Assembly (NCBI GenBank): GCA_012267385.1
Contig: JAAXGW010000026.1
Span: 62,001-126,000 of the forward strand
Reading direction: 5' to 3'
Length of the DNA stretch: 64,000 nucleotides
DNA from: OMG group bacterium
Lineage (GTDB): Bacteria; Pseudomonadota; Gammaproteobacteria; Pseudomonadales; Azotimanducaceae
Below the pieces are notes generated by a model, which saw only the letters and a list, made by a program, of their open reading frames with translations, ran no database searches and was not told the origin of the DNA. The translations under genes and the position numbers were made by a program. Positions 1 through 9,211 of the stretch are shown piece by piece (position 1 is the first letter of the stretch; every line of letters begins with the position of its first letter).

Positions 1-1469
1 GAGATACATCTTGAGATAGAACTGTACCTTGAACCTCAACAATGTTAGGTTGTTCGACGACTCCTTCTTCGTTTACGTCGAATTCAATGATGACGCTACC
101 GTCTCTTTGGTTACCTTGAATCGACAATTTATGAGTCGGTATTGAGTCGCGTACCACCGTCCCTTGGCTTATTAAATCATCCAACTTCTTTTTTCTTTCT
201 TCTGGTGAAAGACCCTTCATATCTTCGAAAAACTGTTTCATGTCAATGCGGGGCATAATAACGGGATATTGTTGTTTAGCCTCCGGGGAATTGTCAGCGA
301 GCGCGCGTCCTGGCTCGTCGTTTTCTTCACTATCTTCACCTTCAATTATGTACTTGATCCTGTAATTACATTCATAGTTCGTACAGGTTTACCGTTTACG
401 TACGCTGGTTTGTACTTGAACTGTTTAGCTGCATTTATAGCCGATTGATCGAAGACGTTTGGTGGATTTGCTTCTATAACCAGTGGGTTTTCAACCGAGC
501 CAGTCTCAGTTACGTCAAATTGAAGAATTACATAGCCTTCAATGTGGTCCATTATTGCCTGTTCTGGATACTCTGGCTCAACTCTGCGTAGACGTTGGTA
601 TGGTTGGTTGAGACTGAATTCAACTTTGTGCAACACCCCTTTTGCTGGGTTCCCCTCCTCTAACTGAACTGGGATACGGCAGCGATTGCGGCTGTCTCTA
701 ACAAACCAGCGTCGGAATAAATCGCTTCAGGGTTTTCTACTTTGCCGGCTGCATTAATGTCAAATTCGACGATAACATGCCCATGTATCAGTTGTTCCCT
801 TGCTTCCGCGGGATATTCAGCTCCTACGGCGATAAGGGGTTTACTGTCTAGAGAAAAGGTGAACTTGTGAAGTATTGCGTCATCTGGGTTGAATCGTGTT
901 TTTTCAAATTTCATCTTGCTTGCGGCTTCGCGCCCCGCGACATCAAACATTCCAGATGGCTCTGACCCAACCACTTCGATATCTCGAACAGCACCTCGTT
1001 TGGATACTCCGAATCTCACGACGACATAGCCTTCTGCTCCCTGTTCCAAGGCGTTTCGAGGATACTTCGCTGTTACCGGCAGTGTAGGATTTGAATCGAG
1101 AGTAAAGAAAAATCGTTTTTTGACACCCTTCATATGCTGGGATGGACCACCGAGTTGTTCATAACGATGGCTTTTAATCGCTTTTACTGCATAGAGATCA
1201 AAAGTACCAGAAAAGGTAGAGCTGACGATGCAGGGGTCTTCGACATGGCCCTCTTCGTTGACATCGAACATCAACGTGACCTCTCCCACTGGACTCTCGT
1301 CCCAAACTGATTTAGGATAGTCTGGCATCGGAGCTTCGATTTCTTTGAGGAGATTTCCGTCGGTTGGGGCTATCGTTATCGCGCGCGCAATGACACTACC
1401 AATCAATACGATGATCAGTACAACTAACGCGGTATTTGGTTGGAATTGCTTTGATTTACCAGTTCTCAT
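1..1469 (-). pseudogene. Frameshifted TonB-C-repeat membrane protein (5' part intact, runs off left edge)
   Basis: This is the broken paralogue of the gene at 1725-3245. The first frame (1469 to 660) has an N-terminal membrane anchor (about residues 15-35) and TonB-C-like domains, and stops right after AVSQFS. Homology resumes one frame over (636 to 346, from VLHKVEF) and shifts again near 350-370, after which an open frame (NYRIKYIIEG onward) continues to base 1 and shows another domain core (SVIIEFDVNEEG). At the first break the paralogue has 15 nt between the AVSQF and NPA codons and this copy has 14, so one base is missing; the second break is also explained by one lost base. TonB-C-like domains occur in TonB and in many uncharacterised envelope proteins. 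Either a decaying duplicate or consensus-sequence errors would explain this. Confidence 0.75.
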
Positions 1470-1724
1470 ATCTCATCCTGATGAACCCGTTGAAAAATTA
1501 TAAACCGTCTTTTATTCCTTGACGCGACCCCGGGACACCCTAGAGTTATCGGACTTGAAGATCAATTTGGAGTTGTACTCAGTGCAACAGAATCGTTCTC
1601 TGTGTACCATTTTTGAGCGAAACCACTAGAAGTTGATATTTCGAGAATTTCCCAGAAATACTTGGGGTGACCTTCCTACATGACAACACCGAGCGATGCC
1701 CCAACGACTAATATTCGCTCGGTT

Positions 1725-3245
1725 CTAGTCATCAACGAACGTCAATTCAATCCGGTGTTTAACCCCGTATACAGTTTTTGGTCGATTGTTCTCAATCCAC
1801 GGCGCGTACCAAAAGAAGCTAACCTCGTCGAGAATGCGTTCCGTAATTTCCTCCGGTAAGCTTGTATCGATGACCTCAAGTATTTTTGGTCCTTCAACGT
1901 AGCCAGCACCGTTCACATCGAATTGAACGATGACGCTACCATCATCATAGTCCCCCGTCAACTGTAATTCATAGATTGGATCGAGTTTGATACTGCGCAT
2001 AGACTCGGGTCGCCTGTCTTCAGCTGTTGATTGCCGGCGTGGATTTGCAGACTGTCCTCTTCGACCCTGACGTCTAACTTCCTGCGCATTTTGCGGAGTG
2101 CTTGGGTACAGTGTTCCAAGTGCAAATCGAAGCCTGTTGCGCTCCCCCTGAACACGAACTGGTTTTCCGTCAACATACTTCGGTAAGTAACTAAACTGCG
2201 CCGTAGCCGTTAGAGCGGCTGCATTGAAAACATCAGGCGGCTCTGCTTCGAGCACGGACAAATTGTCGACAGTTCCTCTTTCATCAACGTCGAACGACAC
2301 GACAACGTATCCTTCAGTTCCGTTAAGAACTGCCTCGCGAGGATATCTGGGCACGCCTTTGGTCAGCGCGCGGTAGTTCCGATTTAGGATGAACTCGACT
2401 TTGTGATGGACGTTTTGAGCAGGATTATTGGGATCAAAAGTAAATTGAGAAACGGCGTCCACTGCAGGTTGATCAAACAACGGATCACTCGAGTAAACCA
2501 CAAACGCTCCGTCAACAGTACCTTCAGAAGTGATATCAAAATTCACGATTGCATGCCCCTGCATACCGTCTTCTTTAGCTTGATCCGGATATTCGGGGAT
2601 TACTAGATTGTTTGGTTTACTGTCCAATGAAAAAACAAACTTGTGATGTATCGTGTCGCGTTTTAAGAATTGATTCGGTTCAAACCTGAACTGCCTTGCC
2701 GCCACCAGTGCGGCGTCTTCAAACACTTCAGCAGGTACTGCGGCCGCAGTCGATAAGTTGCGCACTTCACCATTCGGTTTAACAGCAAACTTAACGACGA
2801 CATATCCTTGGAAACCGAATTCTAAAGCAGCGTACGGATACTTGGGAGAGACATAGTCTCTAGGATTTGAGTCTAGAGTGAAATGGACCGTCGTACTGAC
2901 TCCCTCAATGATTTCACGAGGACGGGTCAAGTTTTCATATCGGTAGTCTTTCACAGCTTGAAGTGCGTAAAGGTCGAATATACCGGGGTAGGTGGAATGG
3001 GTGATACAAGGGTTTTGCACTTTGCCACGTTTGTTTACGTCGAACGTAACCGTGACTTGGCCATCTCGACCGCTGTACCAGACTCCTTTAGGATAAGTCG
3101 CTTTCGGAGTGACTATTTCGTTTAGCCGATCATCCTCGACTGCTGAGATGAGTAACGCCTGTGCAAGAAGTGTCCCAATCAGTGCTGTACAGATCGTACC
3201 AATTAAGGTGCGTCGTCGAATGTGCTTTGTCTCAAGTGCTCGCAT
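1725..3245 (-). CDS. Membrane-anchored protein with about five TonB-C-like repeats
   Basis: This 506-residue protein has a short basic N-terminus, one hydrophobic segment (about residues 13-34) and then repeated units of about 80-90 residues. Each unit carries a YP entry motif, a core like VVVxFDVxxxGxV and a later F-Y/F-xP segment, the pattern of the TonB C-terminal alpha/beta domain. Units begin near residues 50, 135, 220, 305 and 425; the last two are separated by an Arg/Gln-rich linker. Classical TonB has one such domain and a Pro-rich spacer, which is absent here. A GGGAGG ribosome site precedes the ATG. The left neighbour is a broken copy, so this was a tandem pair. The role is unknown; the repeats probably project into the periplasm and bind protein or peptidoglycan partners. 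Confidence 0.7.
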   Translation of the reverse strand: MRALETKHIRRRTLIGTICTALIGTLLAQALLISAVEDDRLNEIVTPKATYPKGVWYSGRDGQVTVTFDVNKRGKVQNPCITHSTYPGIFDLYALQAVKDYRYENLTRPREIIEGVSTTVHFTLDSNPRDYVSPKYPYAALEFGFQGYVVVKFAVKPNGEVRNLSTAAAVPAEVFEDAALVAARQFRFEPNQFLKRDTIHHKFVFSLDSKPNNLVIPEYPDQAKEDGMQGHAIVNFDITSEGTVDGAFVVYSSDPLFDQPAVDAVSQFTFDPNNPAQNVHHKVEFILNRNYRALTKGVPRYPREAVLNGTEGYVVVSFDVDERGTVDNLSVLEAEPPDVFNAAALTATAQFSYLPKYVDGKPVRVQGERNRLRFALGTLYPSTPQNAQEVRRQGRRGQSANPRRQSTAEDRRPESMRSIKLDPIYELQLTGDYDDGSVIVQFDVNGAGYVEGPKILEVIDTSLPEEITERILDEVSFFWYAPWIENNRPKTVYGVKHRIELTFVDD

Positions 3246-3422
3246 CTACCCTCCCCGAAATTACTATTTAAAAATTTTAAGCTACTACCTTAAACTGACT
3301 TTTACTATACAACATTCGTCAGTCTTATAAGACCATTTTGATTGACCTCTGTTCTCCAGTCGTCGTCTTGCACAACACTAAAATAGTCCCTTCACTAACT
3401 CATAGAAATTGTTATTCCACAC

Positions 3423-4676
3423 ATGTTCAACCAACAAAAACTGAGTGACCTTGATCCCGAAGTATGGGAATCCATTATTGCTGAAGATCGTCGTCAAGAA
3501 GAACACATCGAACTGATCGCGTCAGAGAACTATGTCTCCCCAGCAGTGTTAGAGGCACAGGGTTGTGGGATGACAAATAAGTATGCAGAAGGCTATCCCA
3601 GTAAACGATATTATGGCGGTTGTGATTACGTAGATCAGGTAGAGGTGTTAGCGATTGAACGAGCGAAAAAGCTCTTTGGTGCCGACTATGTGAATGTACA
3701 ACCTCATTCCGGTAGTCAGGCTAATGCATCAGCTTACTTAGCGTTGATGGAACCAAATGATGTAGTCTTGGGAATGAGCCTTTCAGAAGGTGGCCATTTA
3801 ACTCATGGCTCACCAGTAAATTTTTCCGGGCGAATTTATCGAGCCGTCCAATACGGTGTTCGACCTACCGACGGTTTAGTGGACTACGATGATGTTTTAG
3901 CAATCGCAGAAGAACACCAGCCGAAACTTATCGTGGCTGGTTTTTCCGCCTACAGTCGAAAACTAGACTGGGCGAAATTTCGGGAGATTGCAGATTCTGT
4001 GGGCGCGTATCTGCTGGTCGACATGGCGCATGTTGCCGGCCTAGTAGCCGCCGGCGTCTATCCCAATCCACTTCCGCATGCCGATGTTGTAACAACCACG
4101 ACGCACAAAACACTAGCAGGACCACGCGGTGGATTGATCTTAGCTCGAGCAAATCCAGACATCGAGAAACGACTCAATTCGGCTTTGTTTCCCGGTACCC
4201 AAGGTGGACCCTTGATGCATATCATCGCCGCAAAAGCGGTGTGTTTTAAAGAAGCCGCGACCCCAGAATTTCGAGACTATCAGATTCGGGTCGTGGAGAA
4301 CGCTCGCACGATGGCAAGTGGATTCGTCGAACGCGGCTATAAGGTCGTCTCGGGTGGTACTGATAACCATCTGTTCTTGTTGGATCTGATCGATAAGGAG
4401 ATAACCGGAAAGGCTGCAGACGCAGCCTTGAATCGAGCTAATATAACGGTCAATAAGAACACCGTACCGGGGGATCCTCGTTCACCATTCGTGACCAGCG
4501 GTTTACGCATTGGCTCTGCAGCGGCGGCTCGACGCGGTTTTGGTACAGAAGAATGTTCGACACTAACTCAATGGATGTGCGACATTCTCGACGACATTTC
4601 CAACGACAATATGGTTGCGTCCGTTCGGATAAAAGTACGTGAAATGTGTCAAAAGCATCCAGTTTACACGCAGTGA
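3423..4676 (+). CDS. glyA: Serine hydroxymethyltransferase
   Basis: PLP-dependent cytosolic enzyme that converts serine and tetrahydrofolate to glycine and 5,10-methylene-tetrahydrofolate, the main source of one-carbon units. The 417-residue length is the family norm. The start [13 protein letters not shown], the substrate loop [19 protein letters not shown], the [14 protein letters not shown] segment and the PLP lysine K229 in [14 protein letters not shown] are all present. It is divergent from the TonB-C-repeat gene across a region of about 180 bp and is followed after 53 bp by ribD. No strong ribosome site is visible ahead of the ATG. Identity is certain from the motifs. Confidence 0.98.
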   Translation: MFNQQKLSDLDPEVWESIIAEDRRQEEHIELIASENYVSPAVLEAQGCGMTNKYAEGYPSKRYYGGCDYVDQVEVLAIERAKKLFGADYVNVQPHSGSQANASAYLALMEPNDVVLGMSLSEGGHLTHGSPVNFSGRIYRAVQYGVRPTDGLVDYDDVLAIAEEHQPKLIVAGFSAYSRKLDWAKFREIADSVGAYLLVDMAHVAGLVAAGVYPNPLPHADVVTTTTHKTLAGPRGGLILARANPDIEKRLNSALFPGTQGGPLMHIIAAKAVCFKEAATPEFRDYQIRVVENARTMASGFVERGYKVVSGGTDNHLFLLDLIDKEITGKAADAALNRANITVNKNTVPGDPRSPFVTSGLRIGSAAAARRGFGTEECSTLTQWMCDILDDISNDNMVASVRIKVREMCQKHPVYTQ

Positions 4677-4729
4677 TTGCGTTGGCCTAACACTATTTAC
4701 GGTCGAGTTTCGATCCAGGAATTCTGGCA

Positions 4730-5797
4730 ATGCACCGGCCTACAGTTGACGATCTCTACACCCAGGCCGCCATTCGGCTAGCTGCTAAGGGACTCTATAG
4801 TGTCACGCGGAACAACCCTCGAGTGGGTTGTCTCGTGGTCAAAAATGGAAGAGTGATCGGGCGTGGCGCGCATCTGTACGATGGTGGTGCGCATGCCGAA
4901 GTACAAGCACTTGCTACCGCTTCGGAGGACCCTTCAGAGGCTACTGCGTACGTTAGTTTAGAACCATGTTGTATTGAGGGACGAACCCCACCATGCACAA
5001 CTGCGTTGATTTCTGCAGGAATCCAACGCGTTGTTGTTGGAGAACTAGATCCCAATCCTGAGGTGAACGGTTCTGGCGTTCACGAACTCCAGGATGCATC
5101 GATATCGGTCACGGTGCTTGGGTTAGCAGAGGCTCGATCGTTGAATCCTGGTTTTCATAAACGGATGACGCACGCAAGACCTTATATCCGAGTGAAGTCA
5201 GGAATGTCACTCGACGGACGAGTGGCTATGGAGTCCGGGGAGAGTCAGTGGATCACAAGCCTGGATGCCCGGCAGGATGTCCAACGTCTGCGAGCACGCA
5301 GTGGCGCGATTGTTACCGGTATAAATACGATACTCAGCGACAATCCAAAACTGTCTGTTCGAGATAATCGCTTCGGGTCCAGCTCTCCCATGCGAGTGGT
5401 TTTAGACACTCAGGGGCAGATTCCGAGTGACGCCGAGTTGTACAAGCATCCCGGTGAAGTTGTCCTAGTGTGCAACTCGTCTGCGACGACGCCATCAAAC
5501 TCCATCAAGTGGGAGCACGAAAACGATCGTGCCGACCTAGACAGCGTGCACGAACGATTAGCCGCAGTGGGAGTCAATGAAGTCTTGGTTGAGGCCGGTC
5601 CTACACTCACCTCTAGTTATTTACAAACAGGCTTGTGGGATGAGTTCGTTTTTTATGTCGCGCCGAAAATACTTGGATCGCTAGCTCGACCAGTAGCGCA
5701 GTTACGAATTGACGCCCTATGCGACGCGATCAACGGAAGTCTTCAGTCGATCGATACGATCGGAGACGACCTTCGCATTGTGATCATCAAAGATTAG
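4730..5797 (+). CDS. ribD: Bifunctional diaminohydroxyphosphoribosylaminopyrimidine deaminase / reductase
   Basis: Catalyses the second and third steps of riboflavin synthesis: deamination of the pyrimidine ring, then NADPH-dependent reduction of the ribosyl chain. The N-terminal deaminase domain (about 1-145) shows the zinc site H55-A-E57 and PCC(x)7C with C80 and C89. The C-terminal reductase domain (about 155-355) begins RPYIRVKSGMSLDGRVA and keeps the late motif EAGPTL. Many gammaproteobacteria carry ribE, ribBA and ribH between ribD and nusB; here nusB starts 4 bp after the ribD stop, so the other riboflavin genes must lie elsewhere. Confidence 0.97.
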   Translation: MHRPTVDDLYTQAAIRLAAKGLYSVTRNNPRVGCLVVKNGRVIGRGAHLYDGGAHAEVQALATASEDPSEATAYVSLEPCCIEGRTPPCTTALISAGIQRVVVGELDPNPEVNGSGVHELQDASISVTVLGLAEARSLNPGFHKRMTHARPYIRVKSGMSLDGRVAMESGESQWITSLDARQDVQRLRARSGAIVTGINTILSDNPKLSVRDNRFGSSSPMRVVLDTQGQIPSDAELYKHPGEVVLVCNSSATTPSNSIKWEHENDRADLDSVHERLAAVGVNEVLVEAGPTLTSSYLQTGLWDEFVFYVAPKILGSLARPVAQLRIDALCDAINGSLQSIDTIGDDLRIVIIKD

Positions 5798-5801
5798 TCC
5801 T

Positions 5802-6236
5802 GTGCCTGATAAGGAGAAATTTTCACCTAAACAACGTCGCCAGAGTCGGCGTGCGTTATTGCAAGCCCTCTATCAATGGGATTTAGCCAAGACGGGTGAA
5901 GCCGATCTGCATCAATTTATGACGGATGAAGGATCTCTTACCAAGGCGGACAAAAAGTACTTTACGCAGTGCCTGCAGGGAATATTGCGTTCTGTTCAAG
6001 ATCTCGATCGAACCTACGAACCTTATCTAGACCGGTCATTCGACGATATAACGCCTGTGGAAAGGGCATGTTTACGCGCTGGAAGTTTCGAGTTGCTTGA
6101 GCGCGAGGATGTTCCTACGACGGTAGTAATCAATGAATGGGTTGAACTCGCAAAATTATTTGGTGCACAAGACAGTTTTCGATACATTAACGCAGTGCTT
6201 GATGCAGTGGCGCGTAGTGCGCGCGAGACCTCATGA
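5802..6236 (+). CDS. nusB: Transcription antitermination factor NusB
   Basis: RNA-binding antitermination factor that works with NusE (S10) on boxA of rRNA operons. The 144-residue all-helical protein has the family signatures RRALLQALYQWDL near the N-terminus, DDITPVERACLRAGSFELL in the middle and VVINEWVELAKLFGAQDSFRYINAVLD near the end. The start is GTG at 5802, immediately after ribD. The stop overlaps the thiL start as ATGA, so translation is probably coupled. Confidence 0.96.
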   Translation: MPDKEKFSPKQRRQSRRALLQALYQWDLAKTGEADLHQFMTDEGSLTKADKKYFTQCLQGILRSVQDLDRTYEPYLDRSFDDITPVERACLRAGSFELLEREDVPTTVVINEWVELAKLFGAQDSFRYINAVLDAVARSARETS

Positions 6237-7183
6237 ATGAAGTAGAGCTGATTAAGCTAATTCTCGATCGACTTGGAACAGCCGGTCGGGACGCACAACT
6301 ACAGATCGGACCTGGTGATGATGCTGCTGTGGTTGCATGGAAACCAGAGGAAGAAATGGTAGTGAGTACGGACGTGTGTTTGGACGGAGTGCACGTGCCA
6401 AAAGACTGTCCCGGCGATTTAGTTGGATATCGAACCATTGCAATGAGCGTTTCAGACATCGTTGCAATGGGCGCTGTGCCTCGATATTTAACTATTGCTT
6501 TGACTATCGAACAAGCTGACGTCGATTGGATAACTGCGTTCGCAGATGGTGTGCGTGTCGGTTGTACCGAAGCCGATACTACCGTGATTGGCGGCAATCT
6601 CGCTAGAGGCGTCAAGCAGATTGCCGTAACTGCAATCGGGTCAGTGCCTAAAGGTCAAGCGATATTACGTAATACTGCCCAACCAAAGGATGATATATGG
6701 GTCACAGGTACGTTGGGGGCAACATCACTTGCATTGCAGGCTACGACCAAATGGAGTCCACGAGGTTTGTCCGAGTTGAAACGACTGACGAGCACAGATG
6801 TTATTGCGCGCTACTTGCTCCCACCGATACGAACTCGATTTGTAGATTGCGTACGTGAATGTGCGAGTGCGTGTACGGACATCAGCGATGGCTTAGCGTT
6901 TGAATTAGAACAGTTAGTTTCTGGTTCTACCTATGGGTATACCGTCGAGACTCATGAAATTCCTCTTTGGCCTGGTGCGGAGCTAAAAGATGTTTTAGCA
7001 AACGACGATAGCTATGAAATGTTGTTCACTTCATCAAAAGACAAACGAAAGGTCGTGTTAATCTCTGCTCAAAGATCAGATGTCTCGGTTTCCCGCATCG
7101 GCACAGTACTTTCTTCGTCGGATCGTATATTCACCCCGAATCATGATGGGATTTCTAGTATTTCCGGTTATTCACATTTTTAA
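6233..7183 (+). CDS. thiL: Thiamine-monophosphate kinase
   Basis: Phosphorylates thiamine monophosphate with ATP to give the cofactor thiamine pyrophosphate. It belongs to the PurM/AIR synthase-like fold: the acidic metal loop GPGDDAAVV (about residues 23-31), the STDVCLDGVHV segment and the later CTDISDGLAFELEQL motif are all visible, and 316 residues is normal length. It overlaps nusB by 4 nt and sits in the conserved nusB-thiL-pgpA order. Confidence 0.96.
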   Translation: MNEVELIKLILDRLGTAGRDAQLQIGPGDDAAVVAWKPEEEMVVSTDVCLDGVHVPKDCPGDLVGYRTIAMSVSDIVAMGAVPRYLTIALTIEQADVDWITAFADGVRVGCTEADTTVIGGNLARGVKQIAVTAIGSVPKGQAILRNTAQPKDDIWVTGTLGATSLALQATTKWSPRGLSELKRLTSTDVIARYLLPPIRTRFVDCVRECASACTDISDGLAFELEQLVSGSTYGYTVETHEIPLWPGAELKDVLANDDSYEMLFTSSKDKRKVVLISAQRSDVSVSRIGTVLSSSDRIFTPNHDGISSISGYSHF

Positions 7184-7195
7184 AAGCGACTGTCT

Positions 7196-7711
7196 GTGCC
7201 AGAGGATACACCCCTAATTGAATCAAACGTGGAGCAGTTAAGAGCTCATGCGTTTAAAGATCCACTGGTAGTAATAGCCACTGGTTTCGGAATCGGTTGG
7301 ATTCCTGTCGCACCGGGGACAGTAGCTTCTTTGGTGATTGCTCTAATCTTCTGGTTCTTCGGACCGGATTCGATCGTGTACCAGTACGCAGTCATATTTT
7401 TACTCTTTCTTGTTACTCGACTTATGCTAGGTTTTGTCGTTCGAAAGTACGGGGCAAAAGATGAATCTTGTATTGTTCTCGACGAGTTTCTTGGAATGGC
7501 GGTCGCGTTGTTTTGGGTGTTTGAAGAAAAGGTGTGGTGGCTTTACGTTATTGCATTTCTGATATTTAGAATTCTTGACATCGTAAAGCCGTGGCCGATT
7601 TCTTGGGTTGAGCAGAGAGTACCTGGTGCCTACGGTATTATTTTGGACGATGTGATCGCTGGCGCGGGAGCGGCAATAGTTACCCATCTTATCTGGTTGA
7701 CACAGTACTGA
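7196..7711 (+). CDS. pgpA: Phosphatidylglycerophosphatase A
   Basis: Inner-membrane lipid phosphatase that dephosphorylates phosphatidylglycerophosphate to phosphatidylglycerol. Family motifs are GFGIGWIPVAPGTVASL (about 35-51), CIVLDEFLGMAVAL (about 92-105) and the FRILDIVKPWPISWVEQ segment, with several hydrophobic helices and a C-terminal DDVIAGAGAAIV helix. The start is GTG at 7196, 12 bp after thiL. The length of 171 residues is typical. Confidence 0.96.
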   Translation: MPEDTPLIESNVEQLRAHAFKDPLVVIATGFGIGWIPVAPGTVASLVIALIFWFFGPDSIVYQYAVIFLLFLVTRLMLGFVVRKYGAKDESCIVLDEFLGMAVALFWVFEEKVWWLYVIAFLIFRILDIVKPWPISWVEQRVPGAYGIILDDVIAGAGAAIVTHLIWLTQY

Positions 7712-7723
7712 ATAGGAGAATTT

Positions 7724-7948
7724 ATGTCGAAACAGGAAGAAAACACAGCAGTTGACTTTGAAAAAGACATCGCTGAGTTGGAAGCACTAGTCTCAAAAAT
7801 GGAGAGCGGGGAGTTAACGTTAGAAGAGTCATTAAAGGCGTTTGAAAAGGGCGTCGGATTAGCTCGGCGCTGTCAGCGGTCTCTCGCTGATGCAGAGGCG
7901 AGAGTATCGAAATTGATGCAGGAAATGAACTTCGACTCCGAAGACTAA
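7724..7948 (+). CDS. xseB: Exodeoxyribonuclease VII small subunit
   Basis: Small helical subunit that binds the XseA large subunit of exonuclease VII, a single-strand DNA exonuclease. The 74-residue protein shows the family core FEKDIAELEALVSKMESGELTLEESLKAFEKG split over residues 12-43, followed by ARRCQRSLADAEARVSKL. An AGGAG ribosome site precedes the ATG. It lies directly before ispA, as in many Proteobacteria; xseA is not in the window. Confidence 0.95.
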   Translation: MSKQEENTAVDFEKDIAELEALVSKMESGELTLEESLKAFEKGVGLARRCQRSLADAEARVSKLMQEMNFDSED

Positions 7949-7966
7949 GAGCTTAGCTCTCGCGAT

Positions 7967-8857
7967 GTGGTAACTATGCACGATTTAGAACAGATTCGGC
8001 ATCAGGTCGAATCCGACTTAGAGGCGCGGTTGCAGCTGACTTCTGTGCATTCATCTGCTTTGATTGAAGCGATGAGGTATTCGGTATGTGGGACTGCGAA
8101 ACGAGTGCGCGCGGTGCTGGTTTGCGCTACGACTGTTGGCTTTGGCATGGAGATTCATAGAGCGCTACCGCCAGCAGCCGCGATCGAGTTGATTCACGCA
8201 TATTCACTCGTGCACGATGACTTACCAGACATGGACGACTCCGATACTAGGCGTGGAAAACCCAGTTGTCACAAAGAATATGGTAGCACCATCGCGATCC
8301 TCGCAGGGGACGCGCTTCAAACCTTGGCGTTCTCAACCATTCTGAACGCAGAAGAACTGACCGAACAACAGCGAAAAGACTGTGCAGCCATACTAGCAAA
8401 CGCAAGTGGTTGGCAGTATATGGTAGGAGGTCAAGCTATGGATATGGAGTTGATGCATCGTGATCTGCGCAACCTTGACCAACTGTTCACAATGCACGAA
8501 GGTAAAACTGGCGCACTGTTTCGCGCCGCACTCGAAATGGGTGCGATTGTTGCCGGACTTTCACGAGAGTCAGAGCAATTTCGAACGATAAGTGAAGTTG
8601 GTACCAAGATTGGCATCGCGTTTCAACTCACGGATGACTTCCTGGATGCTACAGCTGCAAATGAACAGCTCGGTAAACCAGCGGGCGCGGATTCACTCGC
8701 AGGGAAGAAGAACGCCGTAGCCTTCTTGGGTACTGAGGAGACCCGAAATCGAGCAATCCAGTATCTGAAAGAAGCCGTTGAAATTCTCAAAACCGTAGAT
8801 GGCGATATGACCTTAGTACAAAGGCTCGCGGAGGAGTGTGTGCATCGGCAACGCTGA
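7967..8857 (+). CDS. ispA: Farnesyl diphosphate synthase (polyprenyl synthetase family)
   Basis: Condenses isopentenyl diphosphate with dimethylallyl and geranyl diphosphate to make farnesyl diphosphate. Both aspartate-rich motifs are present: DDLPDMDDSDTRRGKP (first, about residues 85-100) and LTDDFLD (second, about 222-228), with GGQAMDME and KTGALFRAA between them. The start could be GTG 7967 or ATG 7976; the latter loses only three residues. It ends the housekeeping run, and dxs, often next, is not here. Confidence 0.95.
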   Translation: MVTMHDLEQIRHQVESDLEARLQLTSVHSSALIEAMRYSVCGTAKRVRAVLVCATTVGFGMEIHRALPPAAAIELIHAYSLVHDDLPDMDDSDTRRGKPSCHKEYGSTIAILAGDALQTLAFSTILNAEELTEQQRKDCAAILANASGWQYMVGGQAMDMELMHRDLRNLDQLFTMHEGKTGALFRAALEMGAIVAGLSRESEQFRTISEVGTKIGIAFQLTDDFLDATAANEQLGKPAGADSLAGKKNAVAFLGTEETRNRAIQYLKEAVEILKTVDGDMTLVQRLAEECVHRQR

Positions 8858-8864
8858 TGCTGAA

Positions 8865-9149
8865 TTACATACTTTGAGGGGACCATGTGGGGTCCCAATT
8901 TCTTGCGACTAAGTGCCAAGTCGCAGATTCTTCATCGAACCGTATAAGTCCGAGTTCATTAAGCGTATTTAATTCCCCAAGAATTTTCCATATGCCCATT
9001 GGGTCGTTCTGTTCTCGCATATGTTGGACGAGATCACCTGGAAGCACTGCCGTGGCACCCTCATCGCTGACCGTTACGAAGGCATCGAAAATAGTCTTTG
9101 TGATTCGGAGTGCTTCTCCCATAGGGGGTGCCGGTTCGGTAGGTTTCAA
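8865..9149 (-). CDS. Small hypothetical protein, possible winged-helix fold
   Basis: This reading frame of up to 94 residues has balanced composition: a helix-like RITKTIFDAFVTVSD, then LPGDLVQHMREQNDPMGIWKILGELNTLNELGLIRFDEES and a W-rich end. The pattern of a helix pair ending in LNELGLI followed by a polar strand resembles winged-helix domains, but I recognise no family. The longest start is TTG at 9149 and an ATG lies at 9122; neither has a good ribosome site. It is convergent with ispA and divergent from the tmRNA. The plus-strand frame over the same bases looks like a shadow. Confidence 0.5.
   Translation of the reverse strand: MKPTEPAPPMGEALRITKTIFDAFVTVSDEGATAVLPGDLVQHMREQNDPMGIWKILGELNTLNELGLIRFDEESATWHLVARNWDPTWSPQSM
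8879..8904 (+). terminator. Weak hairpin after ispA
   Basis: GGGACC (8879-8884) and GGTCCC (8891-8896) form a six-base-pair stem with loop ATGTGG, followed by AATTTCTT. It lies 21 bp after the ispA stop. The U-tract is short, so this is a weak candidate, and it falls inside the possible minus-strand gene 8865-9149. Confidence 0.35.
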
Positions 9150-9162
9150 TTAGAAAGGTAGG

Positions 9163-9201
9163 TATAATTTATAAATATGTAGAAGTTTCTATTTTTCTAC
9201 A
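9163..9201 (+). promoter_or_regulatory. Possible tmRNA promoter element and leader hairpin
   Basis: A perfect TATAAT hexamer sits at 9163-9168, but no convincing -35 hexamer lies at the right distance. It is followed by an inverted repeat TGTAGAA (9178-9184) / TTCTACA (9195-9201) ending 10 bp before the mature tmRNA 5' end. The hairpin may be in a processed 5' leader. Confidence 0.35.
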
Positions 9202-9211
9202 GTCACATTCT

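Noticed and set aside
8887-9153. Plus-strand frame before tmRNA
   Set aside because: Cys/Ser-rich shadow composition; the minus-strand frame has better protein character.
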